Shown: positions 29,901 to 36,104, numbered from the stretch's first letter. The stretch is DNA of 64,000 bases from Hymenobacter convexus (GCF_030580955.1 NZ_JAUQON010000006.1:329332-393331), one strand, 5' to 3'. Numbers and translations: made by a program. The notes: generated by a model from the sequence alone, not told the origin.

Positions 29901-29917
29901 AGCCGCCCATTAAGTAG
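20981..29917 (+). CDS. Giant polyvalent-type protein (ParB/DdrB-like, JAB/RadC-like, LPD-like)
   Basis: 2,978 aa with no signal peptide. Visible pieces: Pro/Ala-rich N-terminus (about 60-200); a Gly/Ala-rich hydrophobic stretch (about 305-450: ASLAGGPLGGVTMGGALG); a ParB/DdrB-like domain (about 865-990: IEADELQPSHTGGSQNLNHF, then GRGEIIQGNGRGEGIR with N947-G-R949); a RadC-like JAB domain with E1441, H1506, H1508, S1516 and D1519 (HNHPSGNTGASQADIDF); charged helical repeats; and a C-terminal LPD38-like segment from about 2299 (FANTLSGPLTHVTNVVSN) with a hydrophobic helix near 2645. This build is that of polyvalent proteins that phages and conjugative elements deliver with their DNA to protect it or modify the recipient. 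Domain names need a profile search. Confidence 0.8.
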   Translation: MAELYTQDTPAQEPTTPTAPPDFKAKRSKFLAKFTELDGGEPLDDAKLEAILTDDTKRDEFVQYVGQLNPKFKMSGQELTDALGYKKKVQSVDGGMPSAATPGTASVVANGLPGDRPFEQVATDAAPLPGLTPAQPYDALAALNGAPDATEQVFPASFTGPRPAGTYQKREDSGTVAEGTEYLSPASQAGQLNPEQAPAAPQESFLSALGKNIGNIPGDLVRAGGNALDYLGDVNQKYLTPKSDVAPGYEDEVGVVTDNKPSDQMGATMRDAGESIKFKIADNARKSVLDDPTNGAAWGNLLGQGANSIVQVGAASLAGGPLGGVTMGGALGISSTKDAARQAGLSETEAMYTATALAPIQGVLEEMGAGIITKNKAITGLLTKTIVGRALAEGGGKLTQSALAKSVAAILPGVVKSAASHGAGEAVTEFLQGEAEGIAQLTADKVRGNSSAPAGKGRYGTTAYDALVKSPLEQAIGGFAAGGLASTAFHGEHPPEAPADEQVVQRRRAPEGTAPITADRPAARLLGKAVVVRDDAGMTQLGKIHHVTGTGENRAIIVRDTNGKLSKHAQSNVFTTSPTKAPTPALPATPRTDPGPTRDPIPTNSRPQAAETQTVNFTERADVSAGGNSAVSGPTLGELVPESATEAAPLDLNMGGQPVRAFRNAEGDVELHHADGQISVLDKGQQFDHPATDFLLDATPTAPQSRGAKVSRENNAKPSAIKPGDTVSVGGLDLPIEDVTRNAAGEIDAVMVTGKNGSRIIVANNPDGKAALAELNAREVMTGIPSSLTVNNLSESNPDSQPTEPQGQVKSEPAKPVPTYGTPSANREAGAFQKDGRTYTRQEPIGSRAVQGRASTATFADGVNVPVRYALIEADELQPSHTGGSQNLNHFLPEAQPKNRSAAFDQASQVAIDNIAANPDVAQLAQSPTAYAGAPIINGRGEIIQGNGRGEGIRQHYRQDGKAYRKGVLKEAQAVGIDPAQAAAMKKPVLVRIADVSDAKARELGNYTAADTESGGTRRLDVKQAAGRMDPEARADLGRLLTPPEGGTLTEAIRANEGAVLRFLQKHRLANTTQLQTLFRPDGTLTPNGVEDITALHRQLLFAEGDPNLPELFQELPAAAQNGLDRAAGYLAGVADEKSLTPEIQNAIAGVHEYRNSGASFSIWTRTPNLFAPDGQRTPAERYSPLELALIKLLAEEKRPTHIAKAFAQYAYAANGNPSTLFDPTPALSRADAVQKTFSVTDENPQNTPGAQGATRPSAADGRPAPSPTRGMEGPAENAQRTTQPDAANPQQPGRNTPAEQLDSPAAKRQAALDKIKARRAQQNGPTSVSEKFTQDYKLREGEPESIRETGHQALAAAEKAGRRGKGRLLPTDGNDSGELRPLRNDANPGAPLNRAAAEITQSDISADLRDKGSAVFVGRIIKTVKDLATMAQVMRDPRWETFKYYFVKKLADGSEEIVGESTMSARMPGTAPGFPDASQRGGASAADWLKQQMASHGADGYYCQHNHPSGNTGASQADIDFTQFVVENVPGFKGHIIINHKRYGLITASKVGGKTTLYVEESKLLPGAWSNETYSFTEDPLLQPSIPGPLLGRNITSALDMARLSKELEQRKDIVHLVGRGTNGRVKAIGRMPLATLVGYAKLGTAPGRARGEAAIRKFARDTGSPHVILVNLPKPKGKFAAYMDKPKDGAYIAPNEYNIRSLIEKGVLFDALDVTGKTLRGEISQDPFGKKISADWIGPTPVPRVWEELAPYGVSDEDMADYRTVLESYADEGVVSGKEMRARFRTDVGTEAETGVSNEALKAMVREVQQSAGIVPKLKPGKQALKARKHAERYDQATRESFTEDQAKYMPRRVVENRADADAYIRQVGIENAYAVALDRPEGISAADHIEIQEAVAVAYRKLSDEARKAGNPEQGEEFWQKSKDARAAKANRLTEAGQSLAQVAGFVADDPDSVLDLAIKETEKLRKPKLAKAEKAGARVADIATRERQSAMKEALKAPAVQKAREAVTAPKAQLAPVEKPIVEPTGYGASNRFFTKAKAAEARAALRKLGLSSFIPPELIHLVGYHLEAGTRGFADVSRRITREIGARYKDLLPAAYQTACEQFVAKGGKNEGFTEPAEVAALVAPGAVRKGMKSLGTTLDKIAREQAAGIGPKGKTLAERFAAEAALDPKDAATYAAAIEKEFTAQVHARKAKLRTRILTFSTRVLLGRNAATAVDKLLNTLNLAVDPTSAADLLKAQLKLPNITPEQADKFVKLAEAVRNAKPGNQRADRVQDLMRELGRLEDVDWSTAAQAMWFANTLSGPLTHVTNVVSNAHQGIAETAISVLHTWASTGSLKAATGPLRGVGRAQQRAWAEAARVVKTGYSGPGNEKFDAGGKNYLENKQFSGIATPLNSLKYVQRALVAEDNYASYTLQGLRAWEVAIKEAYREVRKDSGLSGEKLNSAGLYERAYSAALGKLYGIDGLHAAADSQADAENLTGKAKQARVMELVNEAVQSRLDGWEQQAESEGLAGLDKAQRVGELQQEAMPANIVADAQQFAKENTFNDGLPGTVGAFASLVGKVGDIPVVGLPILRIVAPFTRIAASVLDRHLDYTAWGLVRAVRGSHGPKEFGGGKHFRELTVEQRQKSATRAILGTVGALTLYGMARAGQIVLTGGYQNDKDKEEQEPEYSIKFPNGLFVSYKGWPVELELATIGNLLDYDRRQAKKGKPAGDGKRMAVALALIAQYSASVGPSTGLDQFTKGILDASRSPDQSMKYFARFGANAAKNMVPLAALDGQMLRGFNILRGENVKETVSDDAWSAAHNSLVGDLPWLRDSAEDAIDVFGQPMRLSSTRLWGFLPEERTPADQANLDFLAERGLMPKRCRITDPSLSIFDGQKQRPPSGAEFKVLMVARGKFFRDGLRAAMLKPSEAPGLPTATRNAILAAGSDANMTLREMPAALAQKVVQRLRKNSIAAGKEAVLAAYQPKPPIK

Positions 29918-29968
29918 TCCACCCCGGCCCGCGTCAGTATCGGCGCGGGCCACCACCAATACAACCCC

Positions 29969-30538
29969 ATGTTTCAGACCATCCCCGCCGACAACCGTTT
30001 GGCCGCGCTGCTTAATCAGTACATTACTCACCTTCAAGAGATTGCCGAGCCGTTGGCCCCGCGTATCAGCCTCCGAACCCTGCGCTTCGTGGGCGACTCC
30101 CCTTCTTTCCCGACTGCATCCGGCATCTACTACCATTGCCGGGTCGTGGCCGCTGCCCTGGTGAACCTACACGACGCCTACGTGGGGGCCATTGCCGTGC
30201 TCGAAAACGTGGAATCGCCCGAGGTGCTGCGCCAGCGGGTCGCGCAATACTTCGCTTCGCCTGACTCTGTGCAGGAGCGCATCGGAAGCGCAAGGCCCGA
30301 CGACCTGCCCAACCTGAGCGAGCTGCTGCAATTCGCCAAGCAACAGGCGCGGGCACTCGGCCTGACGCGCTTCGGCGGCGGGGTGGTGTTCAAAGCCCTG
30401 CCGTTTGGGGTTGCCGACAAAGTGAGCAGGCTGATAGCAGATGGCGTTTGGTGGTGCGAGCTGTTCGGCAAGGCCGAGAGCGCCGCCGACTTCGAGCGAC
30501 TAGCCCATGCCCTGCGCAAGTCAACCGGCATCATCTAA
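29969..30538 (+). CDS. Hypothetical protein, third gene of the giant operon
   Basis: 189 aa, 51 bases behind the giant gene, so probably co-transcribed. It is soluble and mostly helical, with a Gly-rich turn (GLTRFGGGVVFKALPFGVAD). I see no motif, signal or membrane segment. The conserved operon position suggests a role with the two large proteins, e.g. chaperone or accessory, but nothing in the sequence proves it. Confidence 0.65.
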   Translation: MFQTIPADNRLAALLNQYITHLQEIAEPLAPRISLRTLRFVGDSPSFPTASGIYYHCRVVAAALVNLHDAYVGAIAVLENVESPEVLRQRVAQYFASPDSVQERIGSARPDDLPNLSELLQFAKQQARALGLTRFGGGVVFKALPFGVADKVSRLIADGVWWCELFGKAESAADFERLAHALRKSTGII

Positions 30539-30692
30539 TCCACAATGGCGTAACTGCTTTTGCAAAATGCTTTGCATTGTAGAACTTATTTCTACATTGT
30601 CGTATCATTTGAATTTTTATCCGTACCTTTATGGAGTCAAAAGCACCTGATTTCAGGTGACCGCGATTTCAAAACCCAACCCTTCCTACCCT

Positions 30693-31142
30693 ATGTTACA
30701 CACAACCCATCAGCTCATAGGCGAATTTGCTTGCCAACTTCCGCCCGACTTCGACCTGAATAATTGGATTGAGCAACGCGCCGATTCTAGGGCCAATCAA
30801 AAACTCGAAGCCCTCTTATTGCAACAGGAGCAGGAGCGCGAGCGAGCCGTGCGCCGCAGTTCCAGCGAAATGGCCGAGCGATACGGCGTCAGCCTGAAGC
30901 GTATTCAGGAGTGGGCGCGCAACGGCATTTTGAAGGCGGAACGCCCCACGGGCGGCTTCGGTCACTGGTCTTACCTAACCGGCCCGTGCGATGATGCCGT
31001 GAACCGCCTGCGCCGGCCTGACGGAACCATCAAGGGGAGTTGGAGGGGCGTGGGCCACACAAACAAAAAGGCGCGTAGTGACCCACACCACAAAAAAGCA
31101 GGGGCCGCCGAAGCGAACCCCGACCAACCCCTGACTTTGTAA
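30693..31142 (+). CDS. HTH DNA-binding protein (MerR-like helix-turn-helix)
   Basis: 149 aa from the ATG at 30693; a GTG at 30657 would add 12 residues. The helix-turn-helix SSSEMAERYGVSLKRIQEWARNG is followed by a wing-like GGFGHWSYL, as in MerR/excisionase-type proteins. The N-terminal half is acidic/helical (LQQEQERERAVRRS) and the C-terminus is basic. A TACCTTTA box (30624-30631) with TCTACATTGTCGTATC upstream (shared almost exactly with 19099-19115) marks the promoter. Probably a transcriptional regulator or excision factor. Confidence 0.65.
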   Translation: MLHTTHQLIGEFACQLPPDFDLNNWIEQRADSRANQKLEALLLQQEQERERAVRRSSSEMAERYGVSLKRIQEWARNGILKAERPTGGFGHWSYLTGPCDDAVNRLRRPDGTIKGSWRGVGHTNKKARSDPHHKKAGAAEANPDQPLTL

Positions 31143-31203
31143 TGCGCTTGCCAGCAACACAAAGTTCGGCATAAATCAACAAAACCCCACAACCCCAAGC
31201 CGA

Positions 31204-31977
31204 ATGACCCAAGTAGTACCCAAACCCAAGAAGAAAGCCGCACTCAAGCCCACGGCCGACACGCTCGTTCGCAAAAGCCCGACGACGGGCAACCCCATTA
31301 CCGACTCGCTGAAAGTGGCGGCTGGGTTCGGGAAAACCCACGGCAACGTCCTGCAAGCCATCGACCGAATGGAGTGCGATGCCACATTCTCACGAATGAA
31401 TTTCCATTCGTCAACTTACACCGACGGGCGGGGCAAACAACAACGCTTCGTGGTAATGACCGAGGCGGGCTTTACCTTCCTCGTCACTGGATTCACAGGG
31501 AAGCGGGCGGCAATTTTCAAGCAGGGCTACATCGCCCAGTTTGAGAAGATGAGGAGCGAGCTTGCTCTCCGAAACCAGCCCATCAATCTTGCTGAGCATA
31601 CTGAGCGGGCTATACAATTATCTAATTCTAAGGCCGCCAACAAACTAAATTTTGAAACAGGAGGCAAAGGCGGTGCAATTGGGTACAGCCAGCGCAGTTG
31701 CGAAATCCACACGGGCAAACGGCCCAACGTTATTGTGGCACAAGCGCGGGCGGCGGGCCTTCCGACCAAGTTTCTCAAATCGGCTAAGGAGGTCCTGCGC
31801 CAGACGCAGCCCGCCGTTGCTTGCTGCATGTCACTTGCAGACAGCCTATTACTTCGGGGCATCCCTATTGACGAGGCCGCTGTCGTGACCAAAAAGGCAA
31901 CACCGCTATTTGCAGGGCTAATAGGATTAGGCATTGGCATACAGCAACTCGACCCCAGCGCAAAGCGCATTCGCTAG
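31204..31977 (+). CDS. Rha-family phage regulatory protein
   Basis: 257 aa. Residues about 30-115 match the Rha domain: KVAAGFGKTHGNVLQAIDRM, a Y-x-D-x-x-G strand (YTDGRGKQQRFVVMTEAGF) and FLVTGFTGKRAAIFKQGYI. Rha proteins are found on temperate phages and related elements, where they interfere with infection or regulate lysogeny. The C-terminal 130 residues (KRPNVIVAQARAAGL onward) are unlike classical antirepressor tails that I know. It follows the HTH gene by 61 bases and is probably in the same transcription unit. Confidence 0.85.
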   Translation: MTQVVPKPKKKAALKPTADTLVRKSPTTGNPITDSLKVAAGFGKTHGNVLQAIDRMECDATFSRMNFHSSTYTDGRGKQQRFVVMTEAGFTFLVTGFTGKRAAIFKQGYIAQFEKMRSELALRNQPINLAEHTERAIQLSNSKAANKLNFETGGKGGAIGYSQRSCEIHTGKRPNVIVAQARAAGLPTKFLKSAKEVLRQTQPAVACCMSLADSLLLRGIPIDEAAVVTKKATPLFAGLIGLGIGIQQLDPSAKRIR

Positions 31978-32094
31978 TGGTGAGCGACGACAACCAGCCG
32001 ACTTACACTCCGCCATACTTTCTGGTTTGTAGCCACAAGGGAAACTCGTGTCCAAAATGTAACAGTTGTTACGGGCCTTTAGGCAAATAGACTG

Positions 32095-33573
32095 ATGATT
32101 CAACAGCAATTTCTTGTGCCATCCAGCATCGACATACCCGCCATACTTTCTGGCTTGGGGTACAGCGAACGGTACATTTACGACCACCAGGACAAGTTCA
32201 ATTACATTTTGCACCTCATAGAGGAACGCAAGGTGTTCGACTCGTCCATTGAATCAGGTGGATATTCATGCCTTCACCTTGACACAGTGCGCTCGGTCAT
32301 TGGAAGTCGCTATGCTAGCGAGGTTATTAAAACCCTGCTACGGAAGGGAATCATCCAGTGCGACGGGAAGAAGCTGTACGGCGACTACGGGTCTAAGTCC
32401 TATGGCTACCGCATCCACCCAGACTTTGAGTCGAAGGCAATCCTGCGAAACGTTTTCAAGGATGAAACAATGGGCAAGAAGCTACGCGAAAGAGCACTCA
32501 GTTACAAGCAGAGGCATTCAAGGTCGCTCAGGTGGAAGCACCTAACAAAGCTGCGCATACGCACAACAGAAGCGCTAGAACACATAGATGCCAAACTCAA
32601 CGCATCCCTTGACATACTCGACAGCCACCAAACGGAAACACAGGTGCCGATGCTCAGAGAAAACAGAAAGGCCATAGAGGAAGCGTGCCAAAAAATAACA
32701 GAGGCTTTCAGGGAGCAGGAACAAGGGGAAAGGAAGGAAAGAACCCCCACACCCACACCCTACTCCCTTATTCCGCTACAATTGATAATAAATGCCACGC
32801 TTAGCCATGATAATCAATGTGTTAATCTTGACAAATACCTGCGAAGCTTGTTGTACGGCAAGTATAATAGTGACCTGCGCAGCATTCAAAAACTAGCAGT
32901 GAGCGATTTCTTTATTGAGCAGCCAGACCCTGAGAGCCGCGTTTTCACAAACCTAAGCAACCTAAGTGGACACCTTCGCCAGTTCCTCTACCACTCGGAG
33001 CATGTACGCAAAGAATTGATTAATCTGGACATTCGCAACAGCCAGCCTTACCTGTTCTCCCTGCTGCTTATGGATAAATACCGTGGAGGCATCGTACCCG
33101 ACAGCGTGTCTCACTATATCGCGCTCACCGCCAATGGAGAGTTCTACGAACACATGATGGAGCTGATGGGCCTTCCATTGGATTCTACCGACAAGGCCCA
33201 GCGTATCGCCTTTAAAAAGAGGTTTTTTGCTACTCTGTTCTTCTGCAAAACCCAAACTTCAAAAGCAAGCGCCGAAGGCAAGGTGTTCCGCGCTCATTTC
33301 CCCGAAGTCGCCGCTCTAATCGACCTCTACAAAGAGCGGGGTTACGAGCAGTTAGCCATCACGATGCAGCGCAGAGAGGCAGGCGTTATTCTCAAAACAA
33401 TCTCTGCTCAACTCGCACAAGAAGGCATCTGGCACGCCACCATCCATGATTCGGTAGTTGTACTGAGAGAGCACCAGGAGAACGTGAAGGCGCTGATTAT
33501 TCAAGCGTTTTTAATTAGTGTGGGCGTGGCGCCCACCGTGAAACCAGAGCAATTGAATCCGTATTTCGTATAA
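32095..33573 (+). CDS. Family-A-palm polymerase-like / replication protein
   Basis: 492 aa. The N-terminal 120 residues look like a winged helix (SEVIKTLLRKGIIQCDGKKL, YGYRIHPDF). Residues about 125-215 are basic and coiled. The C-terminal 190 residues contain three spaced motifs of family-A/T7-type polymerases: motif A NLDIRNSQPYLF (D312, Q317), motif B R370-x3-K374-x3-F378-x3-F382 (cf. R-x3-K-x3-F-x3-Y of Pol I), and motif C ATIHDSVVV (H451, D452; cf. HDE or HDS). The metal-binding Asp pair and O-helix are thus present; a 3'-5' exonuclease is not. It stands directly before the repeat array. I infer a replication initiator/polymerase, but the enzymatic activity is unproven. Confidence 0.6.
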   Translation: MIQQQFLVPSSIDIPAILSGLGYSERYIYDHQDKFNYILHLIEERKVFDSSIESGGYSCLHLDTVRSVIGSRYASEVIKTLLRKGIIQCDGKKLYGDYGSKSYGYRIHPDFESKAILRNVFKDETMGKKLRERALSYKQRHSRSLRWKHLTKLRIRTTEALEHIDAKLNASLDILDSHQTETQVPMLRENRKAIEEACQKITEAFREQEQGERKERTPTPTPYSLIPLQLIINATLSHDNQCVNLDKYLRSLLYGKYNSDLRSIQKLAVSDFFIEQPDPESRVFTNLSNLSGHLRQFLYHSEHVRKELINLDIRNSQPYLFSLLLMDKYRGGIVPDSVSHYIALTANGEFYEHMMELMGLPLDSTDKAQRIAFKKRFFATLFFCKTQTSKASAEGKVFRAHFPEVAALIDLYKERGYEQLAITMQRREAGVILKTISAQLAQEGIWHATIHDSVVVLREHQENVKALIIQAFLISVGVAPTVKPEQLNPYFV

Positions 33574-33844
33574 CTAATGCGGCAATGTGCTGGCCTCTTT
33601 ACTTTTCGCCCATCCTTGGCCGCCTTACCCATCAACAGGCGGTTTACATTGCGCTCAACCATCCAATCAAGCCCTCAGCGGCCGGCCCTTCATTGGGTTG
33701 GCCGTTTTTAGTTGCCACAATACTGTAACGTCTTCGCCTTATTTCCATACAATGCAGATTCAGTTCACTACTTTGTTGTAACATACCGACCATCCTGGCT
33801 GCCTTGTCACTTAACCTGCGGTTTAGTCTCCCCTGAAACGAGGC

Positions 33845-34757
33845 AATCCACCAACGGTGGATTCCACCTCTCATGGATTCCATCAACGGTGGATTGTGGT
33901 GCAATTCCTGCCCACAAAGTCCAACTACCGCTATCCGTGGTAAAAGTGGCGGCAGTTCAATCGGCACAATTTTACGCCGACCTCACCGAGCCTTAACATC
34001 AGCCTTAACATTTTGCATTATCCGCCTTAACATTTTGCACTTTACGTACTTAGGTTAACCAAAAACCAACCTACGCATGGTTTCTGTCACAGTTATCCCG
34101 GTTTTGTGGCCTTCCCTTGAGTTTATGCCACAGTTACTCGCCGACCCTATCCGCACTACGCTCCGAGGGATGGAGCACTACGCTCCGAGCCCCCTTGGAG
34201 CGATACCCTCCGGGCTATCCGCGATACCCTCCGAGGGGATGGAGCGATACCCTCCATGCCCCAACTCAGACCTTACCGAAGTGGTAACGTTACCTTACCG
34301 AAGTGGTAATGTTTGAAAGTGGTAAAAAGTCCTCAAAAGTGGTAAAAAAGAATTTACCAGTTTGGTAAAAAGTGGGCCAGAGGGTAAACATGCGGTTGAC
34401 CGGGGGTAATCAATTTGCACTATTCCGCAATGTTTACCCTAAACAATTTGCATTATCGCGGAATGATTACCCTTGTCTGAGGGAGGGGGGTTTAAAGGGG
34501 GGTTAAGCGGGGTGCGTAAGGGGGGTTAGAAGGGGTGCGTAACCCCAGCGGGTCGGGCAGGGTGTGCTAGGGGGGGGGGGGGGTAGGACAGGGTGTCCCA
34601 CGGGGTAGGACCGGGTGTCCCGACTCGACCACTATGGACACCCTGTCCCAAGGGTATGGACACCCTGTCCCGAGTGGCAGGGGTGCCGCACTACGCTCCA
34701 CCCCCTCCCCACTACGCTCCACGGGGTAACCGTTGGTTAAGGGGTAACCGTTGGTTA
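33845..34757. repeat. Mosaic array of ~22-bp-phased repeat pairs (candidate origin)
   Basis: Gene-free stretch 33,574-34,922. Families and starts: AATCCACCAACGGTGGATT-like 33845, 33877; GCCTTAACATTTTGCA 34002, 34024; GCACTACGCTCCGAG 34153, 34175, with CACTACGCTCCAC again at 34689, 34710; GCGATACCCTCC 34200, 34221, 34244; CCTTACCGAAGTGGTAA 34271, 34293; AAAGTGGTAAAAA 34316, 34336; 29-mers beginning CAATTTGCA 34411, 34444; GGGGTGCGTAA 34509, 34532; GGGTAGGACNGGGTGTCCC 34581, 34603; TATGGACACCCTGTCCC 34633, 34655; GGGGTAACCGTTGGTTA 34723, 34741. Periods are mostly 20-23 bp. Most units are short dyads. A 14-base G run is at 34570-34583. Several short open frames here are not credible genes. Confidence 0.85.
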
Positions 34758-34832
34758 CGGCGCCGGAACTGACAGTCGAGCTTAAAAATCTCGCGGTGCA
34801 AGAATGTTTCGCCAGATTTATTTGTTGTAAAC

Positions 34833-34863
34833 TTTGTAAATCGTTGATAATGTTGTATCTTAG
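34833..34863 (+). promoter_or_regulatory. Promoter of the small HTH gene
   Basis: TTTG at 34833-34836, 19 bases, then TATCTTAG at 34856-34863; best example of the element's TATCTT promoters. Confidence 0.65.
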
Positions 34864-34922
34864 CCTATCATTTAGACGCAACAACAACGAGAAGCCTATC
34901 ACTCACGCTCCTTCCACACATC

Positions 34923-35072
34923 ATGGCAACCAACGCAATTCCAGCCGGCCTTCTCCGCGCTTCCTCATATGCCAAGGCGAATAACATGAGTCGCCAACAG
35001 GTGTACCGTTGGATTAATAATGGCATGCTTACTAGTCGTGTAATTGATGGCGTATGGTTCGTTAAACCATAA
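34923..35072 (+). CDS. Small HTH protein (excisionase-like), 49 aa
   Basis: A complete 49-aa frame from the ATG at 34923. It reads SSYAKANNMSRQQVYRWI followed by NNGMLTSRVIDGVWFV, the helix-turn-helix plus wing pattern of HTH_17/excisionase proteins. It has its own strong promoter 60 bases upstream. Position directly after the repeat array suggests a regulator or Xis. Shorter than most members of the family, but with an intact core. Confidence 0.7.
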   Translation: MATNAIPAGLLRASSYAKANNMSRQQVYRWINNGMLTSRVIDGVWFVKP

Positions 35073-35129
35073 CTGGCTTAATGCGGCGGATTGTATAACC
35101 CGGCCAGCACAACCAACCCCACTGTCTGG

Positions 35130-35185
35130 AAAGCCATAGCTTTCAGAATAAAAGCAATTGCTTTCCCAGCGGAAGCAATTGCTTT
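35130..35185. repeat. Three dyads at exact 21-bp period
   Basis: AAAGCCATAGCTTT at 35130, AAAGCAATTGCTTT at 35151 and GAAGCAATTGCTTT at 35172. All fit AAAGCNATNGCTTT, a 14-bp dyad, on one face of the helix, 47 bases before the ATG at 35232. Operator-like. Confidence 0.85.
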
Positions 35186-35231
35186 TGTCTTATCCTGTTT
35201 CTACCCCATTCCCCACTCCAACCAGCACGTT

Positions 35232-35591
35232 ATGAACCTTTACCAAACCGCCGCCCCCGATTGCCAGCTCATTCATCAATCCATCGACTATGCCGGCGCG
35301 GGACTGCAATGGTCAATTGTATTCGATTGCTACGTAACGCAAGTGGGCGACCACTGGCTGTGCGCCTACCCGTCGGCAGAGTACAGTCAGGCGGTATCCG
35401 TGTTTCTAACCTGTGACGAGGACGTGTTGATGGGCATGAAGGTGAAGGGTAACGCCGGTCTGCGGCGGGCCATTACCAAAGCACAGCGCCTCATCGACGC
35501 CCGCATGGAACTGGCCGAGTGCGAGGACATGGACAACCTGACCGAACGCCTCGGGATGGGCCGAATGTTCGGAACCGTGGCATTTGCTTAG
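35232..35591 (+). CDS. Hypothetical protein, 119 aa
   Basis: The ATG at 35232 is preferred because an upstream start would translate the operator-like dyads. The product is acidic, with FDCYVTQVGDHWLCAYP and a helical C-terminus (RRAITKAQRLIDARMELAEC). No motif is recognised. Downstream lie the tandem words GCATTTGCTTA/GCATTTGCTA (35590-35611) and the 35,592-36,104 gene-free repeat region. Confidence 0.55.
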   Translation: MNLYQTAAPDCQLIHQSIDYAGAGLQWSIVFDCYVTQVGDHWLCAYPSAEYSQAVSVFLTCDEDVLMGMKVKGNAGLRRAITKAQRLIDARMELAECEDMDNLTERLGMGRMFGTVAFA

Positions 35592-35661
35592 CATTTGCTA
35601 GACTGTTGCTAGGCCAAATCCAACGGACGTTGAGAAAAAGGCCAACGAAACGTCAACGAAA

Positions 35662-35696
35662 GTAAGGGTGCTTACCTGTGGAGTAAGTACCCTTAC
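35662..35696. repeat. Long near-perfect hairpin
   Basis: GTAAGGGT-G-CTTAC pairs with GTAAG-T-ACCCTTAC around a 7-base loop (14-bp stem with one G-T wobble). No T-run follows, so it is more likely a binding site or replication structure than a terminator. Confidence 0.7.
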
Positions 35697-35828
35697 AAAT
35701 TCGGGTAACCAAACTGTAACCGACCTTACAAAACCCCACTTAGACACGGTTTCCAACCCGAGGGTAGAAAGGGTTTCTAACGGGTAGGGTTATCACCGTG
35801 ACAAGGCTCGCATAGCTAACCACACAAG

Positions 35829-35973
35829 CCCAACCACGAATCAACCAGTACTTAACCATCAAATCAACCACCCAAAACCGGCCGCAACCCCAATATATCC
35901 AGCTATTTACGCGCCGATTTCGCCCCAGCCCAACCACCAAGTCAACCAGCACCTAACCACAAGTCAACCACCC
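35829..35973. repeat. 45-bp imperfect direct repeat, 100-bp offset
   Basis: 35829-35873 and 35929-35973 share the layout CCCAACCAC...TCAACCAG...TTAACCA/CTAACCA...TCAACCACCC. Each copy is rich in CAACCA words. Between and after them GCGCCGATT recurs (35911 and 35992). No coding potential is seen here. Confidence 0.75.
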
Positions 35974-36022
35974 GTTAATGAGCGCAATTTTGCGCCGATT
36001 GCGCTGGATTTTTGAAATAATG

Positions 36023-36068
36023 GGTGTAGGTGTGAACGACTACTAGAAATAATCCATGTACCTACACC
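36023..36068. promoter_or_regulatory. Inverted repeat upstream of the winged-helix gene
   Basis: GGTGTAGGT (36023-36031) and ACCTACACC (36060-36068), 28 bases apart, end 36 bases before the ATG at 36105. Candidate operator. Confidence 0.5.
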
Positions 36069-36104
36069 TTTCTGCCGCGCCTAGTTTGTAGGCGTTTCGA
36101 CCCC

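Noticed and set aside
34077..34316. 79-codon open frame in the repeat array
   Set aside because: It consists of the DNA repeats read as codons and has no promoter or family likeness.
33845..34757. CRISPR array
   Set aside because: The repeats belong to different families, are only 11-19 bp in most cases, occur two to four times each, and no cas genes are present.
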